This document shows positions 1-6,503 of a stretch of 64,000 nt of DNA, one piece after another (the stretch's first letter is position 1; each line of letters begins with the position of its first letter). This DNA is from Polynucleobacter sp. 71A-WALBACH (GTDB lineage: Bacteria > Pseudomonadota > Gammaproteobacteria > Burkholderiales > Burkholderiaceae). Both the position numbers and the translations under genes were made by a program. The stretch covers positions 496,001 through 560,000 of the forward strand of contig NZ_JACVOP010000001.1 of NCBI RefSeq assembly GCF_018882365.1, in the 5' to 3' direction. The notes beneath the pieces were generated by a model, which saw only the letters and a list, made by a program, of their open reading frames with translations, was not told the origin of the DNA and did not search any database.

Positions 1-316
1 TGCCAGCTTCATCAATAAAGGGCAAATCTAGCTCGCGGCACTGAGTTGCAATGTCTTTGGTGATATAGGGCGCTACAAGCAAAACGGGGTTTGTTCGAAC
101 TCCCAGCTCTTTGATGAGCGTGAGCGTTTTGAAGCGATCGATTACCCCCTTAATTTCCGCCTCAAAATAAACGGGGTGATCAGGGGTTTGAATAGTTAAC
201 AAGGCATCTGCTGGCCCCCCTTGCCAAACATGGTCGATTTGTAGGCCAGTAGTTCTCAGAAAGGCATCAATTGCTTTAGCGAGAATGAGTTGTTCTTTAG
301 TTTCTAGGTTCATCAT
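1..316 (-). CDS. AbiEi-like type IV antitoxin, N-terminal part (runs off window start)
   Basis: The reading frame starts at one of two adjacent ATG codons (314-316 or 311-313) and stays open to base 1, giving about 105 residues. The translation has a restriction-endonuclease-like beginning (a YFEAEIKG stretch, then LIKELG) followed by PVLLVAPYIT and LPFIDEAG. As I recall the family, this pattern is typical of AbiEi-type antitoxins, in which the segment continues as FIDxAGNAYL. AbiEi proteins are DNA-binding antitoxins that repress their own operon and pair with a nucleotidyltransferase toxin (AbiEii). The partner would lie beyond base 1, so pairing cannot be judged. Two palindromes sit directly upstream, which fits autoregulation. 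The family call is from memory of motifs and is moderate; another restriction-like regulator is possible. Confidence 0.5.
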   Translation of the reverse strand, partial: MMNLETKEQLILAKAIDAFLRTTGLQIDHVWQGGPADALLTIQTPDHPVYFEAEIKGVIDRFKTLTLIKELGVRTNPVLLVAPYITKDIATQCRELDLPFIDEAG

Positions 317-336
317 TTTGTACGTAAAATTTAAAT

Positions 337-353
337 GTTCACGTTACGTGAAC
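337..353. promoter_or_regulatory. Palindromic operator 1 upstream of the AbiEi-like gene
   Basis: GTTCACGT-T-ACGTGAAC is a perfect 8+8 bp inverted repeat with a one-base centre. It lies 21 bases upstream of the AbiEi-like start codon, and a near-copy lies 64 bp further upstream. Paired palindromes before a toxin-antitoxin gene usually bind the antitoxin for autorepression. That role is inferred. Confidence 0.6.
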
Positions 354-400
354 GATATACTTAATTGAACGCACTTTACTTTTGTTCAATGGTTTTAATT

Positions 401-417
401 GTACACGTTACGTGAAC
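401..417. promoter_or_regulatory. Palindromic operator 2, near-copy of operator 1
   Basis: GTACACGT-T-ACGTGAAC differs from operator 1 at one base. The centres are 64 bp apart, about six helical turns, so two bound dimers could face the same side of the DNA. The site lies between the AbiEi-like gene and the divergent small ORF and could control both. Confidence 0.6.
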
Positions 418-495
418 AATAATCAATACTGAACAAACAAGATTCAGTCATATTGCTTGATTTGCAAACCCTCTTCTTTCGGTTTAAATGGTGGA

Positions 496-956
496 ATGGG
501 GAAATCATCAGGAAAAGGTAAAAGAGCTGTTATTCGGATTTATGAAGAGAGTCCTGAGATTGAATTATTGCGAGAGCAATTCTCGCCCGCGCAAATTTAC
601 AAGCTCACGAAATCGACCGATTATCTCGAGAGGACCTTAACCAATTTCTCTGGTTAGTCAGACCAGAGCCTAAATTTCGGGCATTAGCACCGGCGATCGG
701 TCGCCTTGCGGCAGTGTGCAAGGAAATGCAAAAGCCAGAAACTGGAGGTCTAAAGATAGACTGGGCGCTTCTCTTGCGCGTGGCTAATGAGATTCACCGA
801 TTGGGCATTTGGGCCCACAAGGTAAATCCATTGCTTTTTGAAAATATGGGGGAATTGGATGATGCCGTTTTGGGGAGCTTGGAGGATGCTAGCGATAAAC
901 CTCCAGTCAATCCAATTTTGGGTCACGGATCTTCTGCATTTCCATGGAGACTGTGA
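496..956 (+). pseudogene. Frameshifted small ORF of unknown function
   Basis: From ATG 496 the frame encodes a basic start (MGKSSGKGKRAVIRIYEE) and stops at 655-657. A second frame is open from 564 to 956 and encodes a regular-looking helical protein containing DRLSREDLNQFLWLVRPEP, RLAAVCKEMQKP and DWALLLRVANEIHRLGIW. The two frames overlap between 564 and 654 and join well if one base was gained or lost at about 564-590, so a single broken gene is likelier than two genes. The last ten or so codons (after about 938) run into DNA that is coding on the other strand, so the 3' end also looks cut by a deletion. I recognise no family. Two small overlapping genes remain possible. Confidence 0.4.
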
Positions 957-1077
957 AGACTTTTTCTGGATTGGGTACTTGGCCTAGCATTGACTGGCTG
1001 CCAATGATCACAAATTCATACTGGTTAGTGATATCAGCGCTGGCGCGAATGATGTGCTCTAACTCTTCTCGTGTCAT
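907..1077 (-). pseudogene. Truncated DUF6036-type nucleotidyltransferase
   Basis: This 56-residue frame starts at ATG 1075-1077, overlapping the stop of the HTH gene by 4 bp (ATGA), so the two were translated together. MTREELEHIIRASADIT, then FVIIGSQSMLGQVPNP and VFTVSME, match the start of nucleotidyltransferase-like proteins (DUF6036 as I recall) usually encoded beside an HTH gene. The GSQS segment matches the nucleotidyltransferase GS motif. Intact relatives run to about 200 residues and continue after VSME with an ADIYPL-like stretch carrying catalytic acids. Here the sequence leaves the family after residue 46 and stops ten codons later. The protein therefore lacks the catalytic acids and most of its fold and is almost certainly inactive. 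The break is at about 938-942. Confidence 0.6.
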
Positions 1078-1775
1078 AGCGCATCCTTAAGATCTTCATC
1101 ATCCTGAGCGGTAGTCAAAGAGCTACCAAACACCACCCCTTTTTTGAGCGCACTCACATCTTTCAAAATACGTAGGCGCACTTCATCTGGGGGGATGGTC
1201 GCCAGTGGTGAAGTTTGTCTGAGTTGCTGAGCATGTCTTGTGCGACCAAGCACCTTACGCCAAGAGCCTGCACTTAAGATGCTTTGCCATTCTCGCCATA
1301 GGCCAGCTGAGCGAGAATCGCCAGTAGCAAGCCAGCGCTCTAGGGTGCCTTGAGCTTGTAGTAGCAATGCAGGATCAGTCTTCACTAACTGAACAGCTTC
1401 TTCATGCAGAGCAAGGCTTTGTAGATCTTGAAGTCGGTGCCCGGCGTTATCTGGCAAAACGCGTACTTGTACGTTAGGGGCAATGCGTCTGGACCTTGCT
1501 CCTGCCGATCCAGCGGGAGCAACTTGCATCGTGTCGCCCGCCAAAAGCGCTAACTCTCCGCTAACGCCCAGAACGGACATCACTCTTAGGTAAGCGCCGA
1601 TTGAAGGAGATGGATCACCTGCTTCAATGGACCGTAGAGTATTACGAGTAAGTTTTGCGCGCGCAGACACTTCGACCGTGCCAAGCCCCTGCGCCTTACG
1701 TAAGCGCTTAATGCGATCACCTAGCTGCAGTAGCAACTGGCGCTCTAGGATGGGGCTAAGTTCAGAAGTAGTCAT
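1074..1775 (-). CDS. HTH (XRE-type) regulator paired with a truncated nucleotidyltransferase
   Basis: This 233-residue protein has a Cro/CI-type helix-turn-helix at about residues 16-80 (LGDRIKRLRKAQGL, TRNTLRSIEAG). An Ala/Arg-rich linker follows, and the C-terminal half is helical with no motif I know. Such proteins are commonly the first gene of a two-gene module with a DUF6036 nucleotidyltransferase, which here starts inside its stop codon but is truncated. The partner pair resembles toxin-antitoxin modules, so this would be the DNA-binding, possibly neutralising, member. A palindrome at 1803-1830 lies 28 bases before the start and suggests autoregulation. The frame is intact even though its partner is broken, so it may survive as a solitary regulator. 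Confidence 0.6.
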   Translation of the reverse strand: MTTSELSPILERQLLLQLGDRIKRLRKAQGLGTVEVSARAKLTRNTLRSIEAGDPSPSIGAYLRVMSVLGVSGELALLAGDTMQVAPAGSAGARSRRIAPNVQVRVLPDNAGHRLQDLQSLALHEEAVQLVKTDPALLLQAQGTLERWLATGDSRSAGLWREWQSILSAGSWRKVLGRTRHAQQLRQTSPLATIPPDEVRLRILKDVSALKKGVVFGSSLTTAQDDEDLKDAL

Positions 1776-1802
1776 TTGATCATTATTTTAACCATAAATA
1801 TA

Positions 1803-1830
1803 TTATTTGGTCAATATATTGATCAAATAA
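1803..1830. promoter_or_regulatory. Inverted-repeat operator of the HTH gene
   Basis: TTATTTGGTC and GATCAAATAA form a 10+10 bp inverted repeat with one mismatch around an 8-base AT centre (AATATATT). It sits just upstream of the 1074-1775 gene in an AT-rich promoter region and probably binds that HTH protein. Confidence 0.5.
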
Positions 1831-1894
1831 CCACAAAATGATTCAAAGAATTGGCTGCCAATTGCTGAGTGGTCTTTCCGGTTTTCATCCAATG

Positions 1895-3646
1895 CTAACT
1901 AAGTGAACTTCGCATCTTGGAATCATGTGTGGGCAACCCCACGGCTTTACGGACAAGCTCAAAAATCCCCTTACCAAGTCGGTCGGGATGCTTGGGAATT
2001 CGCTGCAGGTTGGGGTTTGACTCTCGCTGAGCTATAAAGTCCGAAAAATAGAAGCATTTTTCTAATAGGAGTATTTCTATAGCTTCTGAAATGGTTTTAA
2101 CTTTTGGAATGCGTGATGCGAGCATATCGCGCAATTGAATCCAGTCCGGTCGTCTTTGTAGATCCTCATAAAGCCTCCCCCTTGTTTTATTCAATAGTCT
2201 AGTGCTATGTAGGCCTAATTTTTTTAGGTAAAAGACGGATGCCTTAGTGTCAAGTGTCTTAAATTCGTTGATAAGTTTATTTGTGATTTCAATTTCAGCT
2301 TTTATACGTTCCTGCTCTGTGGGGCTGGTATTTCCCAGAAAGTCCGGCCAACTAGTCCACTCCGAATATCCACCGCTTGGGGCTGTTGGGGATTTTCTGA
2401 TGAAGCCCCAGTCGCTACCCGTCTTGGGATGTTTCTCAAATTCTGTTTTTGATTGGAAGTTAAAGGAGCGTACAAATTGCTTTGCAGTCTCCCAGGCCCA
2501 AAAATCATCAATTTTTCTACCGTTAATAAACTCAAACCATGTCATTCCATAGCTTTGCAATATTGAATAAGGCGTATCTGTTGGGAAAAGACCTTTTTGG
2601 TGCGCATGTTCATATTGAGATCTTTCGATAATTCCCAGTCGAAGGCAATCTGCCCTGACATCTTCAATAGGCCTCAGCTCTTCTTTGTATGCGATAGACT
2701 TTCTTGCATAGATTTCATCGAGCTTAACTCTAACTTGCTTACGAAGGCCTTTAATTTTGATTAGGTTGTATAGATCTTGCGCCTTCTCCTGAAAATGCGA
2801 CAGAAATTGAATATTGTTGGTTTGAGCGTAATTTATAAAATCATCTAAAGCCCAATTAATACCAAGGTCATGTTGACTATATTCAATTGGGAAATTTGTG
2901 GGATCGCATAACTCAAGGCCAAGGTTGATAAATTCTTGCTGGATATGACTTAAATATCTCTTATAGCCATGTTGACGATAAATTTCAGCCTCAATCGCAA
3001 TGAATGGTAACCCCTCTGTTTCATAATAGAGTTCCTTTTTTTGGCGATTATTTAGGTAGTCTTTGCTCCAATTCGGCAAGTTTGTTCGACACTTGACCCC
3101 GTCTTTGGAGAACATAAATACTTCAATATTTGCCACCATGGGCAATTGAAAATCACCTCTGTACGGCTTGCTTGTTTCTTGCAGTCTTAGCTTTGGATGG
3201 CTGATGTATTCAATTTTTGAGTAATGAAGCCAATTGGCGACAATGAGTTCCGAGCGACTGGCATATTTGCGACCATCAATGCCATAAAGTTGGTTGGACC
3301 ATTTCCCAGAATCAACCATTAATTTTTCTATTTCAGGCCAAAGACCTAAGTTATGTGCAGCACTTTGAGCGGCACCATAACTATCGCGAAATTTTCCAGC
3401 AGACGTAAATTGTTCGCACAGATTTAGCCAGTCGGGTAATTTATAGGATTCCCAATTCTCTACTCCCCTGCGCCATCCTCGTGTATCGCTTAAACGCGTT
3501 CTGAGAGTTTTGCGTAGCCCAATTTCGTTATACAAAACTGAGTCTAGGTTTCGAAGGCGGCTCAAGTTTGAGGGGTCGTAATTGCAAACTAATTCAAATA
3601 AAAAGTCATCAGTTGCATTGCCATAAAGCTTGTATTTAGGTGTCAT
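1895..3646 (-). CDS. Island protein with PD-(D/E)XK nuclease-like core and integrase-repeat-like motifs
   Basis: I do not recognise this 583-residue protein as a named family. Residues 128-240 resemble the fold shared by Vsr and TnsA-type endonucleases: KYASRSELIVANWL (Glu133), then PYRGDFQLP (Asp165), NIEVFMF (Glu175) and FIAIEAEIYRQHGYKRY (Glu219, Glu221). The spacing of Glu, Asp and Glu-x-Phe matches a PD-(D/E)XK active site in which the Lys is replaced. Residues 360-376 and 415-439 carry W-x-x-F-hydrophobic-G motifs (MTWFEFING, SWPDFLGN) like the short repeats often attached to phage-type integrases. The N-terminal 120 and C-terminal 140 residues are helical. It lies 50 bp downstream of the integrase gene and reads the same way. 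A DNA-cutting role in element defence or mobility is inferred, not shown. Confidence 0.55.
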   Translation of the reverse strand: MTPKYKLYGNATDDFLFELVCNYDPSNLSRLRNLDSVLYNEIGLRKTLRTRLSDTRGWRRGVENWESYKLPDWLNLCEQFTSAGKFRDSYGAAQSAAHNLGLWPEIEKLMVDSGKWSNQLYGIDGRKYASRSELIVANWLHYSKIEYISHPKLRLQETSKPYRGDFQLPMVANIEVFMFSKDGVKCRTNLPNWSKDYLNNRQKKELYYETEGLPFIAIEAEIYRQHGYKRYLSHIQQEFINLGLELCDPTNFPIEYSQHDLGINWALDDFINYAQTNNIQFLSHFQEKAQDLYNLIKIKGLRKQVRVKLDEIYARKSIAYKEELRPIEDVRADCLRLGIIERSQYEHAHQKGLFPTDTPYSILQSYGMTWFEFINGRKIDDFWAWETAKQFVRSFNFQSKTEFEKHPKTGSDWGFIRKSPTAPSGGYSEWTSWPDFLGNTSPTEQERIKAEIEITNKLINEFKTLDTKASVFYLKKLGLHSTRLLNKTRGRLYEDLQRRPDWIQLRDMLASRIPKVKTISEAIEILLLEKCFYFSDFIAQRESNPNLQRIPKHPDRLGKGIFELVRKAVGLPTHDSKMRSSLS

Positions 3647-3696
3647 ATTTTTCTCAAGTGGTTAGTGATGGGTTGAAGTAAGGAGTTTGGCGAGCC

Positions 3697-5298
3697 TCAT
3701 AAAAGGCCTCCCTTTGGGTGATCTGAGGATGGGATTGGGTCGCCTTTAGGGGGCACAGAAAGACCAGAATGTTTGGCAATTTCTAACCAAGGATTGGCGA
3801 TAAGCGCAGCATCGGCACTTGGATTTACCCGAGTGTCGGGTAGATGATTTGGCAAATTCGGAGGGGCAAAAGGAGGTGGCTCAGGCGGGTTTATTGCCTG
3901 AGGCTCGGGCAATTGTGGCTCCTGATTAATTTCCTTGGGTGCTCGACTCTGATTTTTCGGTAAATGATTCACTCCAATGCTGTTGGGATTTATACCTGAG
4001 TGGGCACTTACTTCATTGTCTAATTGGGGGTTCACAATGGGGTGTGGCTGGTCTTGCATCTGCGCCGCCATGAGTCTTTCAAAGGCGCTTCCGTCCTGAC
4101 GGGTCAAGTTTGGAATAAATCGGGAATACACCCGAAAGAGCATCTCGGTAGTGGTGTGGCCCATCTGACGGGCGATCCATTCGGGCGCCTCGCCAGAAGC
4201 CAACATGAGGGTGGCATAGGTATGGCGAGTTTGATACGGCACTCGCTTTTTTAAGCCCAATAATCTTAAGAGTGGATACCAAACTCGCTTAGAAATATTG
4301 CGATGAGAAATCGGCGTTCCCGCGCTAGTGGCAAAAACATAGACGCCCTGCCCGGTCACTTTATGTTGAGCCAAGAGTGCGTCAAAGACCATCTGGGACA
4401 TTTGGATGTCACGTTCAGATTCTCCCGTTTTGGGAGTTTCCTCATAGTCATTCACAATCGTCTCTTTTATGGAAATCGTGCGACGTTCAAAATCAACGTA
4501 CTGCCATTTCAGGCCATCGATCTCACCAGTACGGGTTCCCGTAAAAAAGCGAACAATGTAGTAATTGCGAAAATCAGTTCGAACTGTGCGAAGAATGTCT
4601 TGGACTTCTTGCATCGCGAACGGCTGAACGTCAGTCTTGCCTACTTTTAAGGGCTTGATATTGATAAAGGCCGGGGCAAATTCATATCGGTCGGCAGCCT
4701 CTGTCAATATCATCCGCAATGGGGTCATGATGTGGTTAATGCGGGAGGCCGAAAGGCTCTGTTTGTTCTTAATTCCGGGTAACTTCGCCAAAGAGGAGCG
4801 AAAAGCCAGAATGTCGCCCTTTTTGATCTCATTTACCGTCTTTTGGCCAAACTGAGGAATCAGGGAGTTATCTAGAACACCGCGGGTAGTCGTTCTATGG
4901 GAACGCTTCCACCCTACTTCCATCTCTGAGTACCACTGGTTGGCAAAGTCTGCAAATAAAGGGCCGCTAGCCTGAACTTGCGCAGGGAGGGCTGAAATGG
5001 GAGCTGCTTGAGTCTTAAAAGAAGGGTCAATCCTTGCTGGCATTGATTCTGGTGGCGATCCGTTTTCCAGCAATTCGATGGCGAAAAGCTGTTTACTACC
5101 TGGAAAGTAGTCTCGATAGTAAAAAGTGCGGTTCTTAATCTTGCCTATGATTTCATCTAAGACCTTTTGCATCTTTTTGCGGTTAGGTTTTGAGTCTTCT
5201 AATAAAGACTGCTCGCGGCAGCGTACCTTCAGGTATTGAAAGTCAAAGTACAGCAACCCCGTTTCTTTTCTTACGCGGATATTAGGCATAAAGGGCAT
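3697..5298 (-). CDS. Tyrosine recombinase (site-specific integrase)
   Basis: This 533-residue integrase has an arm-site DNA-binding domain at residues 1-70 of the DUF3596/Min27 type (ends in FYYRDYFPGSKQ), a SAM-like core-binding domain at about 113-210, and a catalytic domain at 225-400. Visible active-site residues are Arg256 in TGTRTGEIDGL, Lys290 in ETPKTGE, Arg358 in YQTRHTYA, His381 in RQMGH and Tyr391 in RVYSRF. The usual first His of the H-x-x-R box is Tyr355, which is common in this branch. The C-terminal 130 residues are Pro/Asn-rich and probably disordered, longer than usual. It overlaps the excisionase-like gene by 17 bp and lies about 750 bp from tRNA-Arg(CCG), its probable target. 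It looks active. Confidence 0.92.
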   Translation of the reverse strand: MPFMPNIRVRKETGLLYFDFQYLKVRCREQSLLEDSKPNRKKMQKVLDEIIGKIKNRTFYYRDYFPGSKQLFAIELLENGSPPESMPARIDPSFKTQAAPISALPAQVQASGPLFADFANQWYSEMEVGWKRSHRTTTRGVLDNSLIPQFGQKTVNEIKKGDILAFRSSLAKLPGIKNKQSLSASRINHIMTPLRMILTEAADRYEFAPAFINIKPLKVGKTDVQPFAMQEVQDILRTVRTDFRNYYIVRFFTGTRTGEIDGLKWQYVDFERRTISIKETIVNDYEETPKTGESERDIQMSQMVFDALLAQHKVTGQGVYVFATSAGTPISHRNISKRVWYPLLRLLGLKKRVPYQTRHTYATLMLASGEAPEWIARQMGHTTTEMLFRVYSRFIPNLTRQDGSAFERLMAAQMQDQPHPIVNPQLDNEVSAHSGINPNSIGVNHLPKNQSRAPKEINQEPQLPEPQAINPPEPPPFAPPNLPNHLPDTRVNPSADAALIANPWLEIAKHSGLSVPPKGDPIPSSDHPKGGLL

Positions 5299-5515
5299 CT
5301 CCTTGAGTCATTGGAATTGCCGAGATTGCAGCCATGGCTTTAAACATGTCTTGTTCCACGTTTTCCCAGATATAGAGAATCTTGCGACCCCCAAATGGGC
5401 GGAAATAGTGGCGACCCTCTAATAAGACAGAATCTTTGAGTTGATCCCGAATCGTGCGGGGGTCGTATTTGATGCGAGCTGATAGCTCTTCGGTGGTTAG
5501 ATAGGTATTGTTCAT
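5282..5515 (-). CDS. Excisionase-like DNA-binding protein
   Basis: This 77-residue protein has a winged-helix or MerR-like DNA-binding pattern: LTTEELSARIKYDPRTIRDQL, then FGGRKILYIWENVE. It resembles the small excisionase-type proteins found just upstream of Min27-like integrases. These bend the attachment site and steer recombination toward excision. Its stop lies 17 bp inside the integrase start, so the two are translated together. The start ATG is at 5513-5515. It is read away from the divergent regulator at 5672, which probably controls it. Confidence 0.75.
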   Translation of the reverse strand: MNNTYLTTEELSARIKYDPRTIRDQLKDSVLLEGRHYFRPFGGRKILYIWENVEQDMFKAMAAISAIPMTQGDALYA

Positions 5516-5580
5516 AGCGGTAAAACTCCTTTAAAATCATTACAATCAAATGATCATTTTGTAGTCATGAAGACTAAAAG

Positions 5581-5597
5581 TGATCTTCTGTAGATCA
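5581..5597. promoter_or_regulatory. TGATCT inverted repeat in the excisionase/regulator spacer
   Basis: TGATCT-TCTGT-AGATCA is a perfect 6+6 bp inverted repeat. Further TGATCT copies occur at 5612 and 5653, and a TGATCA palindrome at 5551, all within about 105 bp between two divergent genes. The spacing suggests a multi-site operator for the Cro-like protein encoded at 5672, controlling both directions. Confidence 0.5.
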
Positions 5598-5632
5598 TTA
5601 TATACCTATTATGATCTATTGCAAGTATTTTT

Positions 5633-5648
5633 GTAGCATTTAAGCTAC
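5633..5648. repeat. GTAGC inverted repeat before the regulator gene
   Basis: GTAGC-ATTTAA-GCTAC is a perfect 5+5 bp inverted repeat. It ends 23 bases before the TTG start of the HTH gene and lies among the TGATC sites. It could be a second operator or a small leader hairpin. Confidence 0.3.
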
Positions 5649-5671
5649 ATAATGATCTTTAGGAGATTATT

Positions 5672-5899
5672 TTGCGCATTTATCTGGCTCGGATGCTTGG
5701 AGAGCACAAGAAGAAGATCTCAGATGTAGTGAGGGATACCGGCGTGAATCGGGGTACGCTGACGCGCATGTATTACGAGAAGGTAGAAAGAATTGAGCTC
5801 GATGTGCTCGATATCTTGTGTGAATACTTTGGTTGCACGATTGCCGATTTGCTAGAACCCCAGAAGCCAGGAACTAAAAATGACACAGAGGCCGACTAG
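5672..5899 (+). CDS. Cro/CI-type HTH regulator of the integrative element
   Basis: This 75-residue protein is almost entirely one helix-turn-helix domain: ISDVVRDTGVNRGTLTRMYYEK for the recognition region, then ELDVLDILCEYFGCTIADLLE. This is the short single-domain XRE type (HTH_26) common next to integrases. The start is a TTG at 5672; AGGAG at 5661-5665 is well placed for it and no ATG occurs nearby. It is divergent from the excisionase-integrase pair, with TGATC sites in the 156-bp spacer, so it probably represses them and itself. Confidence 0.8.
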   Translation: MRIYLARMLGEHKKKISDVVRDTGVNRGTLTRMYYEKVERIELDVLDILCEYFGCTIADLLEPQKPGTKNDTEAD

Positions 5900-6043
5900 G
5901 CTAGTACTCAGCGGGGATTCTGTGCCAAATAATCTGTCACAGAGTTGGGCACAGATTTGTCACGCAGACAAAAGAAAAGGTAGATAAAAAGCGGCTACAT
6001 CCTAGCAACTTCAATAGAATCAAGGCTTAAGGGTGTGACATTG
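5900..6043. other. Candidate attachment-site arm region next to tRNA-Arg
   Basis: No gene is visible. An 8+8 bp inverted repeat (TCTGTGCC at 5919-5926 and GGCACAGA at 5948-5955) encloses CTGTCAC at 5934-5940, and TTGTCAC follows at 5957-5963. Direct and inverted copies of short motifs between an integrase gene and a tRNA 3' end are typical of integrase arm sites. The tRNA 3' end at 6044 would be the core. The role is inferred. Confidence 0.35.
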
Positions 6044-6119
6044 TGGTGCGCCCGGCAGGAATCGAACCTGCGACCCTTGGCTTCGGAGGCCAATACTCTA
6101 TCCACTGAGCTACGGGCGC
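6044..6119 (-). tRNA. tRNA-Arg(CCG)
   Basis: Read on the minus strand, the 76-base cloverleaf starts GCGCCCGTAGCTC, has the anticodon arm TTGGC-CTCCGAA-GCCAA (anticodon CCG, reading CGG), a GGTTCGATTCC T-loop and an encoded CCA end. The acceptor stem pairs fully. Its 3' end faces the integrase gene, so it is the likely insertion site of the element to its left and has been kept intact. Confidence 0.97.
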
Positions 6120-6224
6120 CAGTAGGAAATTCGCTAACTACACTATTGTAAGTGCCTATATCCCCGCGGTCTCGTTATAATCTGTGCAAAGTCACCCTTT
6201 AACCCGTCAAACGATAAAAGTCCT

Positions 6225-6461
6225 ATGAGCGAAGCGCACGGTAGCCTAATTAAGTCCCCTAAACAACTCATCATCATGGTGTTTGCCAGCTTTTTTGTGC
6301 CCCTGATCATCATTTTGTTGTTAATGGTGTTTGTAAACAATGGCAAGCGCACAGATGCTGCCGCTTCTGCGGAGCAACTGATTAAACCTGTTGCCCAATT
6401 AAATTTCAAAGATGCAAACCCACCGGCGGAGTCTAATAATGCCGCCCCTGCCGCTAAATAA
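6225..6461 (+). CDS. Small membrane protein like the N-terminus of cytochrome c5
   Basis: The 78-residue product starts with FIK-type residues (SLIKSPKQLI), crosses the membrane once at about 16-38 (VFASFFVPLIIILLLMVFV), and ends in a short Ala/Pro-rich tail containing LIKPVAQLNFKDA. This closely resembles the N-terminal anchor of betaproteobacterial cytochrome c5-type proteins, in which the same IKPVA segment leads into one or two CxxCH haem domains. Here a stop follows at once and there is no CxxCH. A TATAAT lies at 6176-6181, 43 bases before the start. It may be a truncated relic or a real small membrane protein. A bidirectional terminator follows. Confidence 0.6.
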   Translation: MSEAHGSLIKSPKQLIIMVFASFFVPLIIILLLMVFVNNGKRTDAAASAEQLIKPVAQLNFKDANPPAESNNAAPAAK

Positions 6462-6475
6462 TTTTTAGCATCAGC

Positions 6476-6503
6476 AAAAAGCTGGCTATATGCCAGCTTT
6501 TTT
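6476..6503. terminator. Bidirectional terminator between the small membrane gene and rsmI
   Basis: AAAAAGCTGGC-TATAT-GCCAGCTTTTTT forms an 11-bp stem with A and T runs on the two sides. It lies between two convergent genes and can serve both; its last bases touch the rsmI stop. Confidence 0.9.

Noticed and set aside
2247..2552. 101-codon plus-strand frame inside the nuclease-like gene
   Set aside because: It is antisense to a long, coherent gene and has no visible signals.
6143..6409. 88-codon minus-strand frame opposite the small membrane protein
   Set aside because: The plus-strand frame has a clear membrane segment, family resemblance and terminator; the minus frame has none.
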